Shown piece by piece: positions 29,424-41,120 of a stretch of 64,000 nucleotides of DNA. This DNA comes from Chamaea fasciata (Eukaryota; Chordata; Aves; Passeriformes; Sylviidae): contig JARCOQ010000002.1 in NCBI GenBank assembly GCA_029207755.1, positions 112,083,745-112,147,744 of the forward strand. The letters are read 5' to 3'. A program made the position numbers and the translations under genes. The notes below the pieces were generated by a model, which had not been told where the DNA came from, did not search any database, and saw nothing but the letters and a program-made list of their open reading frames with translations. Position 1 is the first letter of the stretch. Each line of letters starts with the position of its first letter.

Positions 29424-29456
29424 GGGTTACTGCAGTGCATCGCCCGGCAGTAACCG
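29424..29456. promoter_or_regulatory. Inverted pair of LXRE-like motifs
   Basis: On the plus strand GGGTTA-ctgc-AGTGCA (29,424-29,439), and on the minus strand CGGTTA-ctgc-CGGGCG (29,456-29,441), resemble the DR4-type LXR element described for ABCG1, which as I recall it is AGGTTACTGCCGGTCA. The first half-site and spacer match well in both. The second half-sites match only 4 of 6. The shared 9-base GGTTACTGC/GCAGTAACC forms an inverted repeat. LXR/RXR control of ABCG1 through intronic sites is established; use of this exact site is inference. Confidence 0.35.
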
Positions 29457-29636
29457 CGCCGGGCGCGCCCGGGCGGGCATGCGGCACCTCCACCGCACTG
29501 CACCTGCCCCGGCATCGCCGCCTTCTCCCGACTCCCCCAGCTCGGATTAGCACATCATTTAGGCCAAATCCTCCCCTCCAGGCCCCCCCCTGCTCGCCTC
29601 CCTTTCGTTTGGGTATCTCCGGAGGGGATGGGAGAT

Positions 29637-29662
29637 GGGGGGGAGGGGAGGGGGGGGGGGGG
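29637..29662. other. G-run tract, possible G-quadruplex
   Basis: The plus strand has runs of 7, 4 and 14 G separated by single A residues. This is enough for an intramolecular G-quadruplex in principle. It lies inside the internal CpG-rich region. Confidence 0.7.
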
Positions 29663-30330
29663 CTGAGATCTTTTAAATAAAGTCATAGAGAAGATACTGC
29701 AAAAATTAAAAAAAAAAAAAATTAAAAAAAATAAAAGCGGCCAACTAAATAAAAGGAAAGGGGTCTGTTCGAGTGTGTGCACCAGAACTAATTCCTAAGA
29801 CAGCACCGAAGCAAATCAGCAAAGCCCAGCCTGTTTAAATCTCTGCTGATGCTTTGACAGCGGCTGAAGTTTCCATCTTATGCAGGGAACGGTATTAACA
29901 TAATGTACAGCCCTCGGAGCTGGAAGGCAGGGATCGAGCCGTTCTGATGACACTATCTCGGGCTGTGACGGCCACTTTTCGCCTTCCATGAATACCAAAC
30001 AACCTGCCAAAGGCTCCGTGTTCCCCCATCGGACACCTCGGAGCCATCCAGGTCCTTCATTCCCCCTCCTGCCGTTCAAAGCTGCGGAACAACAACAACC
30101 TTGACAGCAAAAGACAGCAGCATCTCTCCGGTTCGTTTCCACAACGGGGTTCGAGCCATCAGAACAAACCAAAAACAACGAGAAACGTCGCGTTTTCTGC
30201 TGAGCGCGAATTTTCTGTGCCGCTCCGCGAAAATCCCCGGCTGCATTCCGCCCGGCCGGAGCTCGTTCCCTCCGAGGTTACTCCAGACCAAATCCTACCA
30301 GAACTCGCACTCGAACGCAGCTCAAGTGAC

Positions 30331-32824
30331 TCATTACAGTCCTAAAAATAACAACGGAGAAATTTCCAACTAAAACGTTGCCTAATTAACCATGAATACT
30401 GAGAAGTGTGAGAGGGGAAAGAAAAAAAAAAAAAAAAAAAGAAAGAAAAAGCAATCCCTGAGTTGTTGTGGTGTTTGGCAGGCAAATTTATTACTACTTT
30501 CTTCCTGGATGCACTCAATTATCTAGGCAGAATATTTCCATTTCCATCCTGTACTATAGCAAACCCACTTAGAAACGACAGAGCAAATGTCCTTTCATGG
30601 ATGTATAGAATGCATGTGTCTTTTTAAAGCAAAGCTGAATGACTTTGACCCAGACAGAAAGCTCCAAAGTACTTTTCATGCCCTCTTTGTATAGGGGACT
30701 ATACATAATTCATCCCCAAATCACAATTCAGATTATTTCATGGTGCTTTTAACAAAAATGACAGAAACCTGAGGCACTGACTTTTCTCTACCAAATCCTC
30801 TTGCAAACAGTTTTCAGGCAGCCCTAGTACGAAAACCTACACATCTGTAATTTTTCTGTGAACTGGTAAAACCAATCTCTCTGTTCCTGTGATTCACATT
30901 TCAAGCTGCAGTTTAAACACACAGCCAAGACCCACTTTTATCCCTTTCTCAACCCTTAGATAAATGGCTTTGTGACAGGACAGTGAAACCTTCAGCCACA
31001 TTTTGTTCCAAAGCTCTGCAGATCTTGCCTTTCACATTTAAGGATCCACACTGGATCTAACACAGGACTCTTTCTTTTCCCCTCCAAGCCAGCTGGGTCC
31101 CTCATCCTAAAAGAAAGAAGTATCCTGGGACTAAGCAGCTCTATTATTTATAATAAATGTGCTGAAGTTCCTTTTTTTCTGGCTTTGCCAGTGCATCTTG
31201 GCCTCACAACAGTTCCTTCAGGAGTCCTGGGGCTTTTCTTAAATCGTGAACCTCACTGACCCACAGGAAACCCCCAGGACATGCTTGAACACAGCCTGGA
31301 TTCAAAGACTGAGACACATTTTCAGTTCTGGAAGATCCTTAATCTCGCAAGTCACTCAAAAATCTCTTTCCTTCAAAACTGAAGTAATAGTTGTTTCTAC
31401 TTGTTGACCAATTCCCTAAAAGCTTTACTGGGAAAATGCCAAAGTCAACTGAGACCTTCTGAAACTTTTACCTCTTAAACCTCTTCCAAACTCCCATACT
31501 GGCAACAGCTCCTACTGAATGGAATGGGTCAGATACAGCTGCTTTGATCAAGGACTGACCTGCCATATTCCTTCCCTGTTAATCCCACTGACCTCGGGAG
31601 AAACTACACCAGGAATTAATCAGCTCCAGAGTCACAGCAATCTCTGCTATGAGTTTGACAAGACCTCATAAGGAGAGCAGCATTTATCATAAAAACCTTT
31701 GAATCAAAATGCCCCTCCTTATATTTAAAGAGAAAACAATATTTAGTCGTTTAATTAAGCCATTTAAGGCTGAGACAAATATCAATGAAAAATTCCAATT
31801 TGAAGTCGACTATGGCTTATTTAGCTTCTTTGTTGTTGACAAGCAATGCAAATTCACCTTTCTTTGGGCTTTTAATAAAAAGTCAAAGACATGACATACC
31901 ATGAGCTGCATTGTCTGAACAATCAAGCTAAGTACAGAACACAATGGCAGCCCTACTAATTATTCCTCCTTCTGCTAATTTAGAGCCTAACCTTAACACT
32001 ACTTTGCAATGCCATTTTTACTGAAGGGAATTGCTCTTCAGTTGAATTCCTCTCCAACATGCTGGCACAAATTGTCTTTGCAAGGAAACTGTACTTCTGC
32101 CTTTGTGATCCAACACTCTTGAAAGGTTTTAACTAATTCATTACAGTCATAGAGAATGATGTAGAAATAGTAGATTTTCTTTTTCAAGCTCCATTTCAGA
32201 ATAGAAACACCATTAATTAAAGCACATTTTTGAAACATAAGCATTCCTTATCTCTTCTTACCACAACCAGCACCCAAGAACAATGTGAACTGAGAGACAT
32301 CTCCTTTCTTTTTTTTTTTCCCAGGATGTTTTCTGCTACTCTTCTCACAAAAAGTGAATTCAAATATTTCACATTACAGCAATGAGAGAGACTTTTAGCA
32401 GAGGGAGTCCACAAGAAGTGCTGAACTGCAGGAACCACCAGTGTTTGGAGGAACAATATTGCCCTTCTCTTGGGCACTGCAAAATCCCAGTTTCCCACTG
32501 GAACAGAAATCAGTATAAGGTATTCAGAATAGTTTTATATGTAATGCACCCAGCCTCAAATCCATCAGGTTTGAACAGAGATATCCCAAATTACACACAC
32601 AAAAAACACTTCTACTTGCAGAACCACTAAAACATTTCAAAGGATCTGAACTGTTTGGAGTCCTACCTTCATTGGAGACTATTTAGGCAATTTGGTTTTC
32701 TATTTCTCTAATGGAAAAACTTTTCTGTTAAAACCAACATATTGAGCCAGTCCCTGGAGGAGGGAACGTGGCTGGGAGGAAAGGTTGGTTCTAGAAGGTT
32801 TCTATAATCTGACCAGCAACTCAC
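30331..32824 (-). other. ABCG1: ABCG1 intron 2, no gene seen
   Basis: Ordinary intronic DNA beginning with an A/GAAA run near 30,421-30,450. I recognise no repeat or exon in it. Confidence 0.6.
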
Positions 32825-33420
32825 TGAAACACTGAAGGAGGAGACCTTTGGAGGTCACCTGGCCCAGCCTTCTACCCAAAGCAAGACAACCACCAGCTCC
32901 AGATGAGCTGCTCAGCCATGTGTCCCACACTCCCCTGTGGTGGAGAAAGCCCCACGGTCCCTGGGTGACACATCCCAGTGCTGCACCTGGGGAACAGGTA
33001 TTTATTTCCTGGTGTCCACCCTAAACCACCCAAACTGCAATCTGTGGCCGTGGGCTCTTGTTATTGATCAGCTGGCACTGCTGGCCGGAGCAGCCCAGAC
33101 TCCTCAGCTGCTCTTTGCAGATCCCCTAAACCATTTTTTACCCCTTTGACAGACCCTTTCCAGCTTCCCAGTATCCCTGTTGATACGAAGCACCCAAAAC
33201 TGATACAATATTCCAGCTGTGCTCTCACTGATGAGGAGAAGGATGAGGGCTTGCCTCCAGCTGGGAATGGCCTCGGTCACACGATGTGATTCACCTTCCT
33301 GGCTGTGAGAGCACTCCTTGGCTCACAGGCACTTGGCACTGAGTGCAGACCTCCCCAGCTGTTCCAGGTCCTTGACAAGCAGAGGAGAGCCAAGCCCTGC
33401 TGACAGACAGCAGCTCAGCC
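32825..33420 (-). mobile_element. Old CR1 LINE 3' region
   Basis: Read on the minus strand this follows the CR1 3' region. On the plus strand the diagnostic phrases are ggaggtcacctggcccagcc, a CCCAAACTGCA block, the stretch near 33,190-33,230 (cccaaaactgatacaatattccagctgtgctctcac), and the ccccagctgttccaggtcctt phrase near 33,350. It is diverged and contains no usable reading frame. The left end is clearer than the right. Confidence 0.75.
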
Positions 33421-35267
33421 CCTCTGAGGCTGTCCTTGGTGGTCCCAGGAATGACACCAGGTGAGGAGGATCTGAGCCCCTGCCCACAGACAGCCAGAAA
33501 GGTTCAGTCTTCTCTCTCAAATCCAGATGTGGTGACACAGCCATAGTCATACCCCAGAGCTAAATACCTCCACGGGTCATTTTCAGCAGCAGGATGTTTT
33601 GCCAGGACATGGTTTTGTTCAAGCCAAGTCACCCAGGCATGTCAGAAAATTTGAACAGAGGTTTTGGGTATAGAACGCCTCAATCACTTCTGGCCAGTGA
33701 GAAAGAGATCCAGTGAGAAATCTCAAGCTTTTAAATCTTAAATGAGACATTTTGGCATAGCTCCATTTCATGGAGGACAAAAATACCTTCATTGTTTTGT
33801 GTTCATTCTGATAAGATAAAGAATAATTCTGAATGCACCAAAGTTGCTGCCAAACCAAGTTGTTCTGCTATGGACAATGTGGCTCCATGCAATTTTAGCA
33901 AATAATTAAAACAAGGCCAGTGGGTCTACATACAGTTTTGATGTTGAAAAACCCATTAAAGCATGAAATCTGCAGATCTTTCAACAAATGAATAATTGTA
34001 TGCACAGGCTGTCCACATACAGTAGCATTTTCATGGCAACAGCTCCAGTGCTTTTCATACCACACATATTTAGACTATTGAAGCCTTGGTTTTGTGATAA
34101 TGACACAATTTACAGAGGGCAGCCAAGTACTTTGTGAAATAATTTCAAGTGGAACCTTTAAGGCAGTGGATTTATTGTTTCAGAGCCAGTGCAGGTGTCA
34201 AGTAAGGCTTAGGTGAGGGCTGCACTGGCAGGGCCTTACCTCTTAAAAGAACTAAAGCACACAACCATACCAATTTACATAACTGGGAGAGAATTCATCA
34301 AGGAAGGGCAATTATGTCGTTTAGTACACAAAATTCTCCTGAAGATTTCAATATTTACTCTTGGGCATACTTCTTTTCGCTGGCAGGAATTTACTGCACG
34401 ACCTAGTTTTCCTTTCAGAGAGGACTAGTCATACACAACAACAACAGCAAAACCACAAAAACAAAAACAAAACAAGAAAAAAAAACCAAACCAAAACAAA
34501 ACAAAAAACCACACACACCAGGAACTCTCTAGGAAACACATGGTTACACAAAGCAAATGAAGGCATGAAAGGAATTCATGCCAAGCAGAGGAGAAAGGAC
34601 AGAATCACGTTTTAGAACTGGAATCAACCAAGAACCTATAAAGAAGAGAGCTGAATAATCCCTTCTTATTCCCAACACTTCTCTTCCTTGATAAGTGCCC
34701 AGTATCTATCACTTTGGTATGCCCTTGTGTTGCAGGCTGTGAACTCTTTGCAGGGTGCATCAGCAAAAGAGCCACCCAAAGAGCATCCTGGTCCTTGACT
34801 GAACCTCAGGATCCAGTCCCAGCAGGAGCCAGTGATTTCTTCAAAGGAATTATAAGCTTTGAGAGACCTATCTTAGCTGTAGAGAAACCTACAGCTCATA
34901 GCATTTCTTTCCAAACACAGCCTTTAAAGAAAGCAGTTTTTATCCTGGTGTCTAATGCCTACTGAAATTCTGAGATACGCACTGTTCTGAAAGAGTGGAG
35001 AAAAAACAACCATTTCACCAAACAGCCAACTGCAGGAGTAAAAAACAAAGCCTCCTCATTTCCCCCACCCCCATCTTTAAACTCCTGCCTGCTCTACCCA
35101 CCCTCAACAATAAACTGTAGACAGGCAAGATCACAGGACAGATATTTGGCAGCACGGCAATACTATATTTACACCAAATACATAAGAATTGGGAGGCAGA
35201 AATAAGCAGTTGTATTAACTGTTGCATCTACAGCCTTCTTGTGGAGATGAAACCTTGTTTTCCTCAC
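33421..35267 (-). other. ABCG1: ABCG1 intron 2, 5' end
   Basis: The beginning of intron 2, starting at the gtgagg donor after exon 2. It contains an A/C-rich low-complexity patch (34,436-34,520). No other feature was recognised. Confidence 0.65.
34436..34520. repeat. AAAAC-type low-complexity tract
   Basis: Irregular caaaa and caaca units cover about 85 bases. It is simple-sequence DNA. Confidence 0.85.
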
Positions 35268-35511
35268 CTTTCTTTCTCCACCATGGCCCTTCCTGGATGG
35301 AGTAGGACAGTTCTTTAAACTCGATGTTCACAGCTGGCCTGCGGGGCAGGTAGGAGAACCTGTGAGCTTCTGTCAGGGCATTGTCCACCTTCTTTAAGTG
35401 TCCATTCATGAGCCGAATGTCCTGGGTGTCTGTGCCATTGGAGACCACCTCGTCCACAGAAACACACACAGACTTTGGCTCGGCCATGGTGCAGCCAGAG
35501 CTGCTGCCACC
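35268..35511 (-). CDS. ABCG1: ABCG1 exon 2: N-terminal regulatory segment
   Basis: This 244-base exon holds 81 codons plus the first base of the glycine codon shared with exon 3. On the minus strand it follows ttccctgcag and ends before gtgagg. It encodes [20 protein letters not shown] and then the acidic and linker region [27 protein letters not shown] and EGPWWRKK, which leads into the nucleotide-binding domain. With exon 1 it gives an N terminus the same length as the human form I remember. An in-frame ATG at 35,487 lies in a strong context (ACCATGG) and could start a shorter protein in transcripts lacking exon 1. The frame also stays open upstream of the acceptor to 35,577, which I regard as chance or an alternative 5' end. 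Confidence 0.96.
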
Positions 35512-38332
35512 CTGCAGGGAAAGGGGAGAAAGTTCACAGGCTTTTTGTTTAGGAACACGTTCCAAAACCTTCTGCATCAGAGGAATTATTCCTTAAATAG
35601 CATAAAAAATGCGGCACTGTAAGGTGAAAGAGGAGTAAAATAAATCAATCTTTTGTTTGTTCTTTTGCCTGAGCCTTGACAGAGCTCTTGCAGCATATAC
35701 AGTTCCTTTAGCACTGGTTTTCCTTTCAGATCTCACACTAGATTAATACATTTATAAGTTCAGCCCCCATTGTATTTGGTTTCTCATGCACTCAAGGAAT
35801 TTGGTTCTAGTTAGTCTGATTCCAGGGCTTGGGACAGAGCTGAAGGGGGAAGGGAACTGAACAATTATTTGAGCAGACATTTCAAAAGACAGACACTCAA
35901 AATGTCTAAGAGCTCTTGTTTTTCTGGATCAGCCTATGCTTCTGTAAAGGTGAAATTATATTTCTGAGTATTTCCAAATGTACTATTCCATGCCTTATGT
36001 TCTCCTGCACTGATAGTTCTGGAGCCTTTGCATTCTGGGATGACAGTACAAGTTCTTTTCTGGAGGTCTTAGGAAAGCACAATGCTTTGCACCTGATATC
36101 CTTGAGTGCTGTCCATGCTTGATAGTGATAACTAATGGAAATCTTATCAGCTAAATAAACACACAAACCCTGCTCCAGTTCTTGACACTGACACTGTAAG
36201 GTCAATGTCCTGTGCTCACAGCCATCCCTCTTGCTACACTTCACCTATCACAGCACTCAGTGTAATTCCACTTGGCACTTTTTTGACTAGATCTCCTTCC
36301 CCTCCTCTCCTGACCCTGACAACAGCCTCCCACCCACATTTCTCTGTTGGTTTTTTTTATTATTATTATGCATACAAAATTTGCAAATTTTTTTCCCATT
36401 CTTTTCACCAGCACAGGTGTCTTGCACCAATATGAGCAGGACGTGTGTAAGCTCAAAAGAAAAAGAGTCATGAATTTTCTTCAGCTAAACAGAATTTTGA
36501 ACAGTGGCTGTCATAAGCAGAGCCAAACATCTGCACAGTTGTCTGTTGGGAAATTCAGTATTTTTAATGCAGATTTGTATTGGAAGGGACTTCTGTAGAT
36601 GGCTTATGTGCCAGGCTTTCCATGCTGACACATCTACAAAGTTATCTCACGGAAAGCAGATGTGCTGCACTACTTTTCAATGCATCAACACAAACAGGTC
36701 CTGCCACTGTTTCCCTCTAATTCAACTACAAAGTGACATTGCCTCCTCTTCCCTGTGCCACTTCCATTTCCCTCTCATGGTTCCTGGTCTTCCCATCTTT
36801 GCTGTAACAGCAGCCCAGCTCAGATCAGTCACTTGTCATGAATGCTGACAAAAACATTAAAAAACCTCCAGTCCTACATAATCACTGGTGAAAAAAAAAA
36901 GTACTCCTGCATAACCACTCCATGGCTGGCATCTTCACATCCTTCATGCACAAGCCCCAAGTTCTAGATGAAAAAAATCAGCTCTGCTCTCTACATTTTC
37001 TCAAGAAAGAGGTTTTAATCGTGCTCTCAACTTACTCAGAGGTCAGGTATCCAGTAACACTTACTGTCAAATTCTTAAATAGTTGACTGCCATGGTATGT
37101 AATTTGAACATAACAAGAGTAATGTGAAACATCTTGGAGCTCAACAATTAAAGCAGGGGAACTTCCCTAAAAACTCAGAGAAGCTGAATTAACAATATTC
37201 TTCCCTGCATGTTTTCAAGGCTGACTTTGGCACTCAGGATCTGTTTTGTTCCGAGGAACCACCGAGCACCTTCACACGATCAGAGGGAATATCCAAAAAC
37301 AAACTCTCAATGAGCAGGTCACCTTGACTATTCAGGTGACAGAGCTTCTCCGGTTTAGATCGATTCGAAAAGAAACATCCTTTGAGCAAGACCCTTGCCT
37401 CTGACTACTCAATCACCCGAGAGTATGAAGCCAAAGACTTTTGTGACTGGGACATTAAACGATTTCAGTCACTCTGTGCACCGAAAACCTGCCTCCTCCA
37501 GGGACCACCCGCTACGGGTGAGGATCCCCCGGAGCAACTGGGATGGTCCAAACTCCTCCCGGTCTTGGGATCACCTTCGCTCGGAAAAAGCTGGGCAATC
37601 CCGTGGCTAGGACAGCCACAGATTTACCCAAGCCGTGTGTAAGACCCAGACACACCTGAACCCCCTCCGTGCGCTCCAACACCTGCAGCGCTCTCTCTTC
37701 TCCGCCGTCACCCCCCAGCGATGCCCCAACCCCGCAACCCGACCTGCGCCCGTATCCCAAGCCCTGCGCTCCGGGCACGGCTCCTCAGGACCGCGCTCAC
37801 CTCTCAGCTGCTTTTGCACAGTTTTGGGTTTTTCCCATGTAGTTCGGTGGAGCCGGTGAGGAGCCGGGCTGCTCCCGGCGCCCGGCGGGGACGGCAGCGC
37901 CCGCCCGGTCCCAGCGGCAGGAGGGTCCCGCGGGCTCTGCCCGCTCCGTCCCCCGCCGGCCCCGGGTGTTATGCAAAGGTTACGGTCCCTCCGCAAATCC
38001 GCTGGGAAGCCGGCGGGGCGCAGCGGCGCAGGGAGCATGCTCGGCGATAATCCCCCCCGCCTTAGCTACAGACAGAGGTAACCAGCGGTCAAGTCCCGCC
38101 GTGCGCCGCTCGCTCACTCGCATCCTTCATCCCGCATCCTTTATCCCGCATCCCTCATCCCGCATCTCTCAGCCCTCCATCTTGCACCCCGCAGCCTCTG
38201 CTCTTCCCTCGGGAAGCGTCTCGGGAGCCGCCTGCGGAGCCCTCGCTCCATCTCCATCCCCCAGCCCCGCACTTCGCCCCCCGCCCGGCGCTCGCCGCGG
38301 CCCCGCCGAGGGAAGGCAAGGGCGCGCCTTAC
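35512..38332 (-). other. ABCG1: ABCG1 intron 1
   Basis: This 2.8 kb intron runs from gtaagg after exon 1 to ctgcag before exon 2. Its first 0.7 kb lies in the CpG island and contains an LXRE-like DR4 at 38,076-38,091. The rest is ordinary DNA with no recognised repeat. Confidence 0.85.
38076..38091 (+). promoter_or_regulatory. LXRE-like DR4 in ABCG1 intron 1
   Basis: AGGTAA-ccag-CGGTCA is a direct repeat of nuclear-receptor half-sites spaced by four bases, the arrangement bound by LXR/RXR. The second half-site equals that of the ABCA1/ABCG1 elements I recall, and the first differs by one base (AGGTAA for AGGTTA). It lies about 240 bases into intron 1 inside the CpG island. LXR-driven induction of ABCG1 by sterols through intronic elements is established in mammals. 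Use of this site in this species is inferred. Confidence 0.5.
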
Positions 38333-38374
38333 CAAAGCGCTGCCCAGGGAGAAAGCCGCCATCAGACATGCCAT
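38333..38374 (-). CDS. ABCG1: ABCG1 exon 1 coding part (start codon)
   Basis: The minus strand reads ATG at 38,374 and encodes MACLMAAFSLGSAL, ending on a codon boundary before gtaagg. The first nine residues equal the major human ABCG1 N terminus as I remember it, and the remaining positions are conservative changes, so this start is well supported. Joined to exon 2 in phase 0 it gives an N-terminal leader of the expected length. The 5' untranslated part continues to higher coordinates within the CpG island. ABCG1 is a half-transporter that dimerises and moves cholesterol and oxysterols to HDL-type acceptors at the plasma membrane and endosomes. Confidence 0.95.
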
Positions 38375-38940
38375 GTGCACCGCTGCCCGCCCGGCTGCTG
38401 GCGGAGGAGCCCTCCAGTGCCGCCTCTCCGCCCCGACTGGCTGCGGGAGGCGGGCGGGCAGGGATGGAGCTGGGGCCGCCCCCGCCCCGGCCCGCCCCCA
38501 CCGGAGATGGGGAGAGCGACGGGGTCCGGGCACCCCTCGGCACTGGGAAAGGTGGGCAGCGTGTCCCCAACCCGCTGGTGGCCGTGGTTGTCGCTCTGCC
38601 CATACACGCGGCTCGTCCCGGGGACTGAGGCACCGAAGGTCGCTCGCCGGGACAAAATAAGGAGGACAGCCAGCATTGTCCCCACGGTCCGGGCAGGGAC
38701 CTGATGGGCTCCCGGAGGCATTCCTTGAGGAAATGTGGAGAAGAAGCATCATCCAATACTGCCTTGTGCCATCCCGTCTTCATGAGGACAAGAGAGCTCT
38801 TCTCGCCCGGGGACTCCTACCCACTGACTTATGAGCAAGCCATTGTAGCTCAGGAATGGAGAGGAAGGAAAGTTGTCACTGAGTTACATTCTGCTTTTGT
38901 TTACTCCTCACACCAAAGAGTTGCATTACAGCGAGGTCAC

Positions 38941-39262
38941 ACAATCACTGAATCACAGAATGGGTCAGGCTGGAAGGGACCACAATGGGTCACCAGGTCC
39001 AACCCCCTGCTCTAGCAGTCTTCCCAGAGCATACAGCACAGGACTGTGTCCAGATGGTTCTGGAACATCTCCAGTGAGGGACTCTCCACACCCTCTCTGG
39101 ACAATCTGTTCAGTGCTCAGGCGCTGGAGGATGAAAGTTCCTCACTGAATGAGGAAAGCTCTTCCTCATGTCCAGGTGAAACTTCCTGGATGTTCATTCC
39201 ATACCCTGGAATGGCTTCTGTCCATTCCTCTTGTCCCATTGCTGGTCACCACTGAGCAGGGC
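38941..39262 (-). mobile_element. CR1 LINE 3' end, about 320 bp
   Basis: On the plus strand it starts with aatcactgaatcacagaatg, the reverse complement of the CR1 octamer tail, followed by gctggaagggaccac, ccaggtccaaccccctgct, ggactctccacaccctctctgg and attcctcttgtcccattgct. These phrases are diagnostic of a CR1 inserted in minus orientation. It lies about 0.6 kb upstream of the ABCG1 start codon, just outside the CpG island. Confidence 0.92.
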
Positions 39263-41117
39263 GTGGTTCATCCCCCGACACCTCCCTTCAGGCACTGAGG
39301 TCCTGCACATGAAGGGCAGTGGGTGGTGTTCCCATGGCAATAGGGCTGTGTTGGCACTGCTGGCTTGAATCTGGATCTGTGACCAGGCTGGGAGTTGGAT
39401 TCATTGGCTGTGCTACCTGGGGAAAGAAAGCTCTGTCCAACCAGTTTGCCAAGAAGGCAGACGAAAAACCCACCAGACATCTGAGTGTTCCCATTCTTGC
39501 TGGGACTGTTTTAGGTGTGTGCTGAGGCTCCCTCTCAATTCCTCTGGAAGCAGCAGAAAGTGGGGATAAAATACAGCAGGGGTCTGAGAACTGATTTCAA
39601 AGCAACTACCAAACATGACATACAGGAGCTCATAATCTGAGAGGAATCTTCTAGTCAGGGAGCTTCCCAGAGTATTCAGAACTCATGTAGCATTGTACAG
39701 ACATGGGATAAGCCTCACAAAGCCCCTGGGAGGCAGGTAAGTATTTTTTATCCCTGCAGAGCTGTGGATGGGTATTTACCACAGGCTGCAGGGAGGGAAC
39801 TGCTGCCCAGAACATCTGTGCCAGGTCAGATGGGGTCCCTGCCCTGCAGTGTCCTCCCTCCTGACAGTGCCTGCAAGATGGATGTGCAAACAGGTACTTC
39901 AGCACGGGATTGGCTTCTATCAAATGTCTCCGTGATGCTCTCCAAGCCCAGAGCTGCTCTTGGCTCAAGGATTTCCTGATGTGGTTGTCTCTCCAGAATC
40001 TGCTGATAACCCTCAGTGGGAATCTCTTCCATGAGGGAAGACTCCCGCTTGGAAACATGCAAAATTTACCATCCACTGCAACCCGTTGGCAAGGAATAGT
40101 GCGGAGGCTCCACGCTCAACATTGGATTCCATCCTTAGATGTTGCAGAAAGTTATTTACTTATAATATTAAAGTTATTTTCTTATAACTCATTTACTAGG
40201 GAAGAAATATCTACCTGCTGTGGAATACCACTCAAACATGGGTGAGCCCATCCAGAAGTCCTCACTAAAGGCTTAAACTGTGTTTGAGTAGACATTTTAA
40301 AGACAATTATCACCTAATATTAAGAATAAAGAGAATTTATAACACATTCTTCCAGTGAGGATCCCAGAGTTTTAGTTAACTGGACTTGGAACAGGTGTCT
40401 GTAGCACCCACAATTTATTCAAGCTTGCCTCTTGTATTTTCCCTTAGAACATTGCAAAAGCTGCATTATCTCCATATGGGAGCTGAAAAGGGCTATGAAA
40501 TGCTGATGTGTATGTTTAAGGCATTTACAGGGTAAAAAAAATACTTAAAGACATCATTATTTTAACTGTGAGGTGGAACTAGAGAGAGAGGAAGCCATAC
40601 CCTCATCCTAGTGAACATGTGATACAAACCCAGCATAGTTTCTATCCTCTTTTAACTTCCTAAAGGCTGAGAGAGAAGCAAGGAAAGCAATATAAAACTG
40701 TAGCAGAGCTGAAATGTACAGTCCTGAAATCTGCTGCACAAAACAAGTTTCAGCTCTGTCCATAAGAAGTTTGTGGTACCAAGGTGCTGCCTTCCACAAG
40801 AGTTTTTTTCCTGAGCAAGTGTACATGACCATATCCCCAGGATTTATTTTTATCATGGTGGCTGCAGTATCAGTATCTACAGGGGCTTCTTGTAAAACAC
40901 TGAGATATAAAACAGGTTTATCAGAAACCAAGTTCTATTTGGTATTTTGGTATCTATTTTGATACCACACAGGGGAAAAAAATGATTACATAAGATGAAG
41001 CACGCTAAAAATAGCAGTCTCCTGCATTCCTACATTCCCTCATTAACTCTTCCATTAACTTTACAGGTGATCCCCTGGTCCCTGCTGATAAAAAATATCA
41101 AGAACACAACTCCGTGT
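39263..41117. other. Upstream flank, no gene recognised
   Basis: About 1.85 kb between a CR1 copy and the GGAAA microsatellite. Open frames of 141 codons (39,651-40,076, minus) and 107 codons (40,608-40,931, minus) have no recognisable domain, signal or splice context. I treat them as chance frames. Confidence 0.55.
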
Positions 41118-41120
41118 GAA

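Larger units (their letters stand above)
29390..30330. promoter_or_regulatory. ABCG1: Internal CpG island in ABCG1 intron 2
   Basis: Two CpG-dense clusters occur in otherwise CpG-poor intron DNA. I count about 19 CpGs in 29,405-29,550, and a second cluster lies at 30,180-30,300. Between them is a G-run block (29,637-29,662). The island lies about 5-6 kb downstream of exon 2 and holds a pair of LXRE-like motifs. Human ABCG1 is known to use alternative promoters. I infer a possible internal promoter or enhancer; no first exon with a donor could be assigned. Confidence 0.55.
37640..38660 (-). promoter_or_regulatory. ABCG1: ABCG1 promoter CpG island
   Basis: About 1 kb of strongly GC- and CpG-rich DNA surrounds exon 1, with many GGGCGG/CCGCCC-type Sp1-like sites and no TATA box in a sensible position. 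It extends from intron 1 through exon 1 into the region upstream of the ATG (38,375-38,660). This is the typical look of a TATA-less vertebrate promoter. The transcription start cannot be fixed from sequence alone but should lie between 38,375 and about 38,700 on the minus strand. Confidence 0.85.

Noticed and set aside
35512..35577. Extension of ABCG1 exon 2 upstream as coding
   Set aside because: The ctgcag acceptor at 35,512 and exact length agreement of exon 1 plus exon 2 with known ABCG1 make the open extension more likely chance.
39651..40076. 141-codon minus-strand open frame as a novel gene
   Set aside because: No family resemblance, no supporting splice or start context, and an overlapping frame on the same strand.
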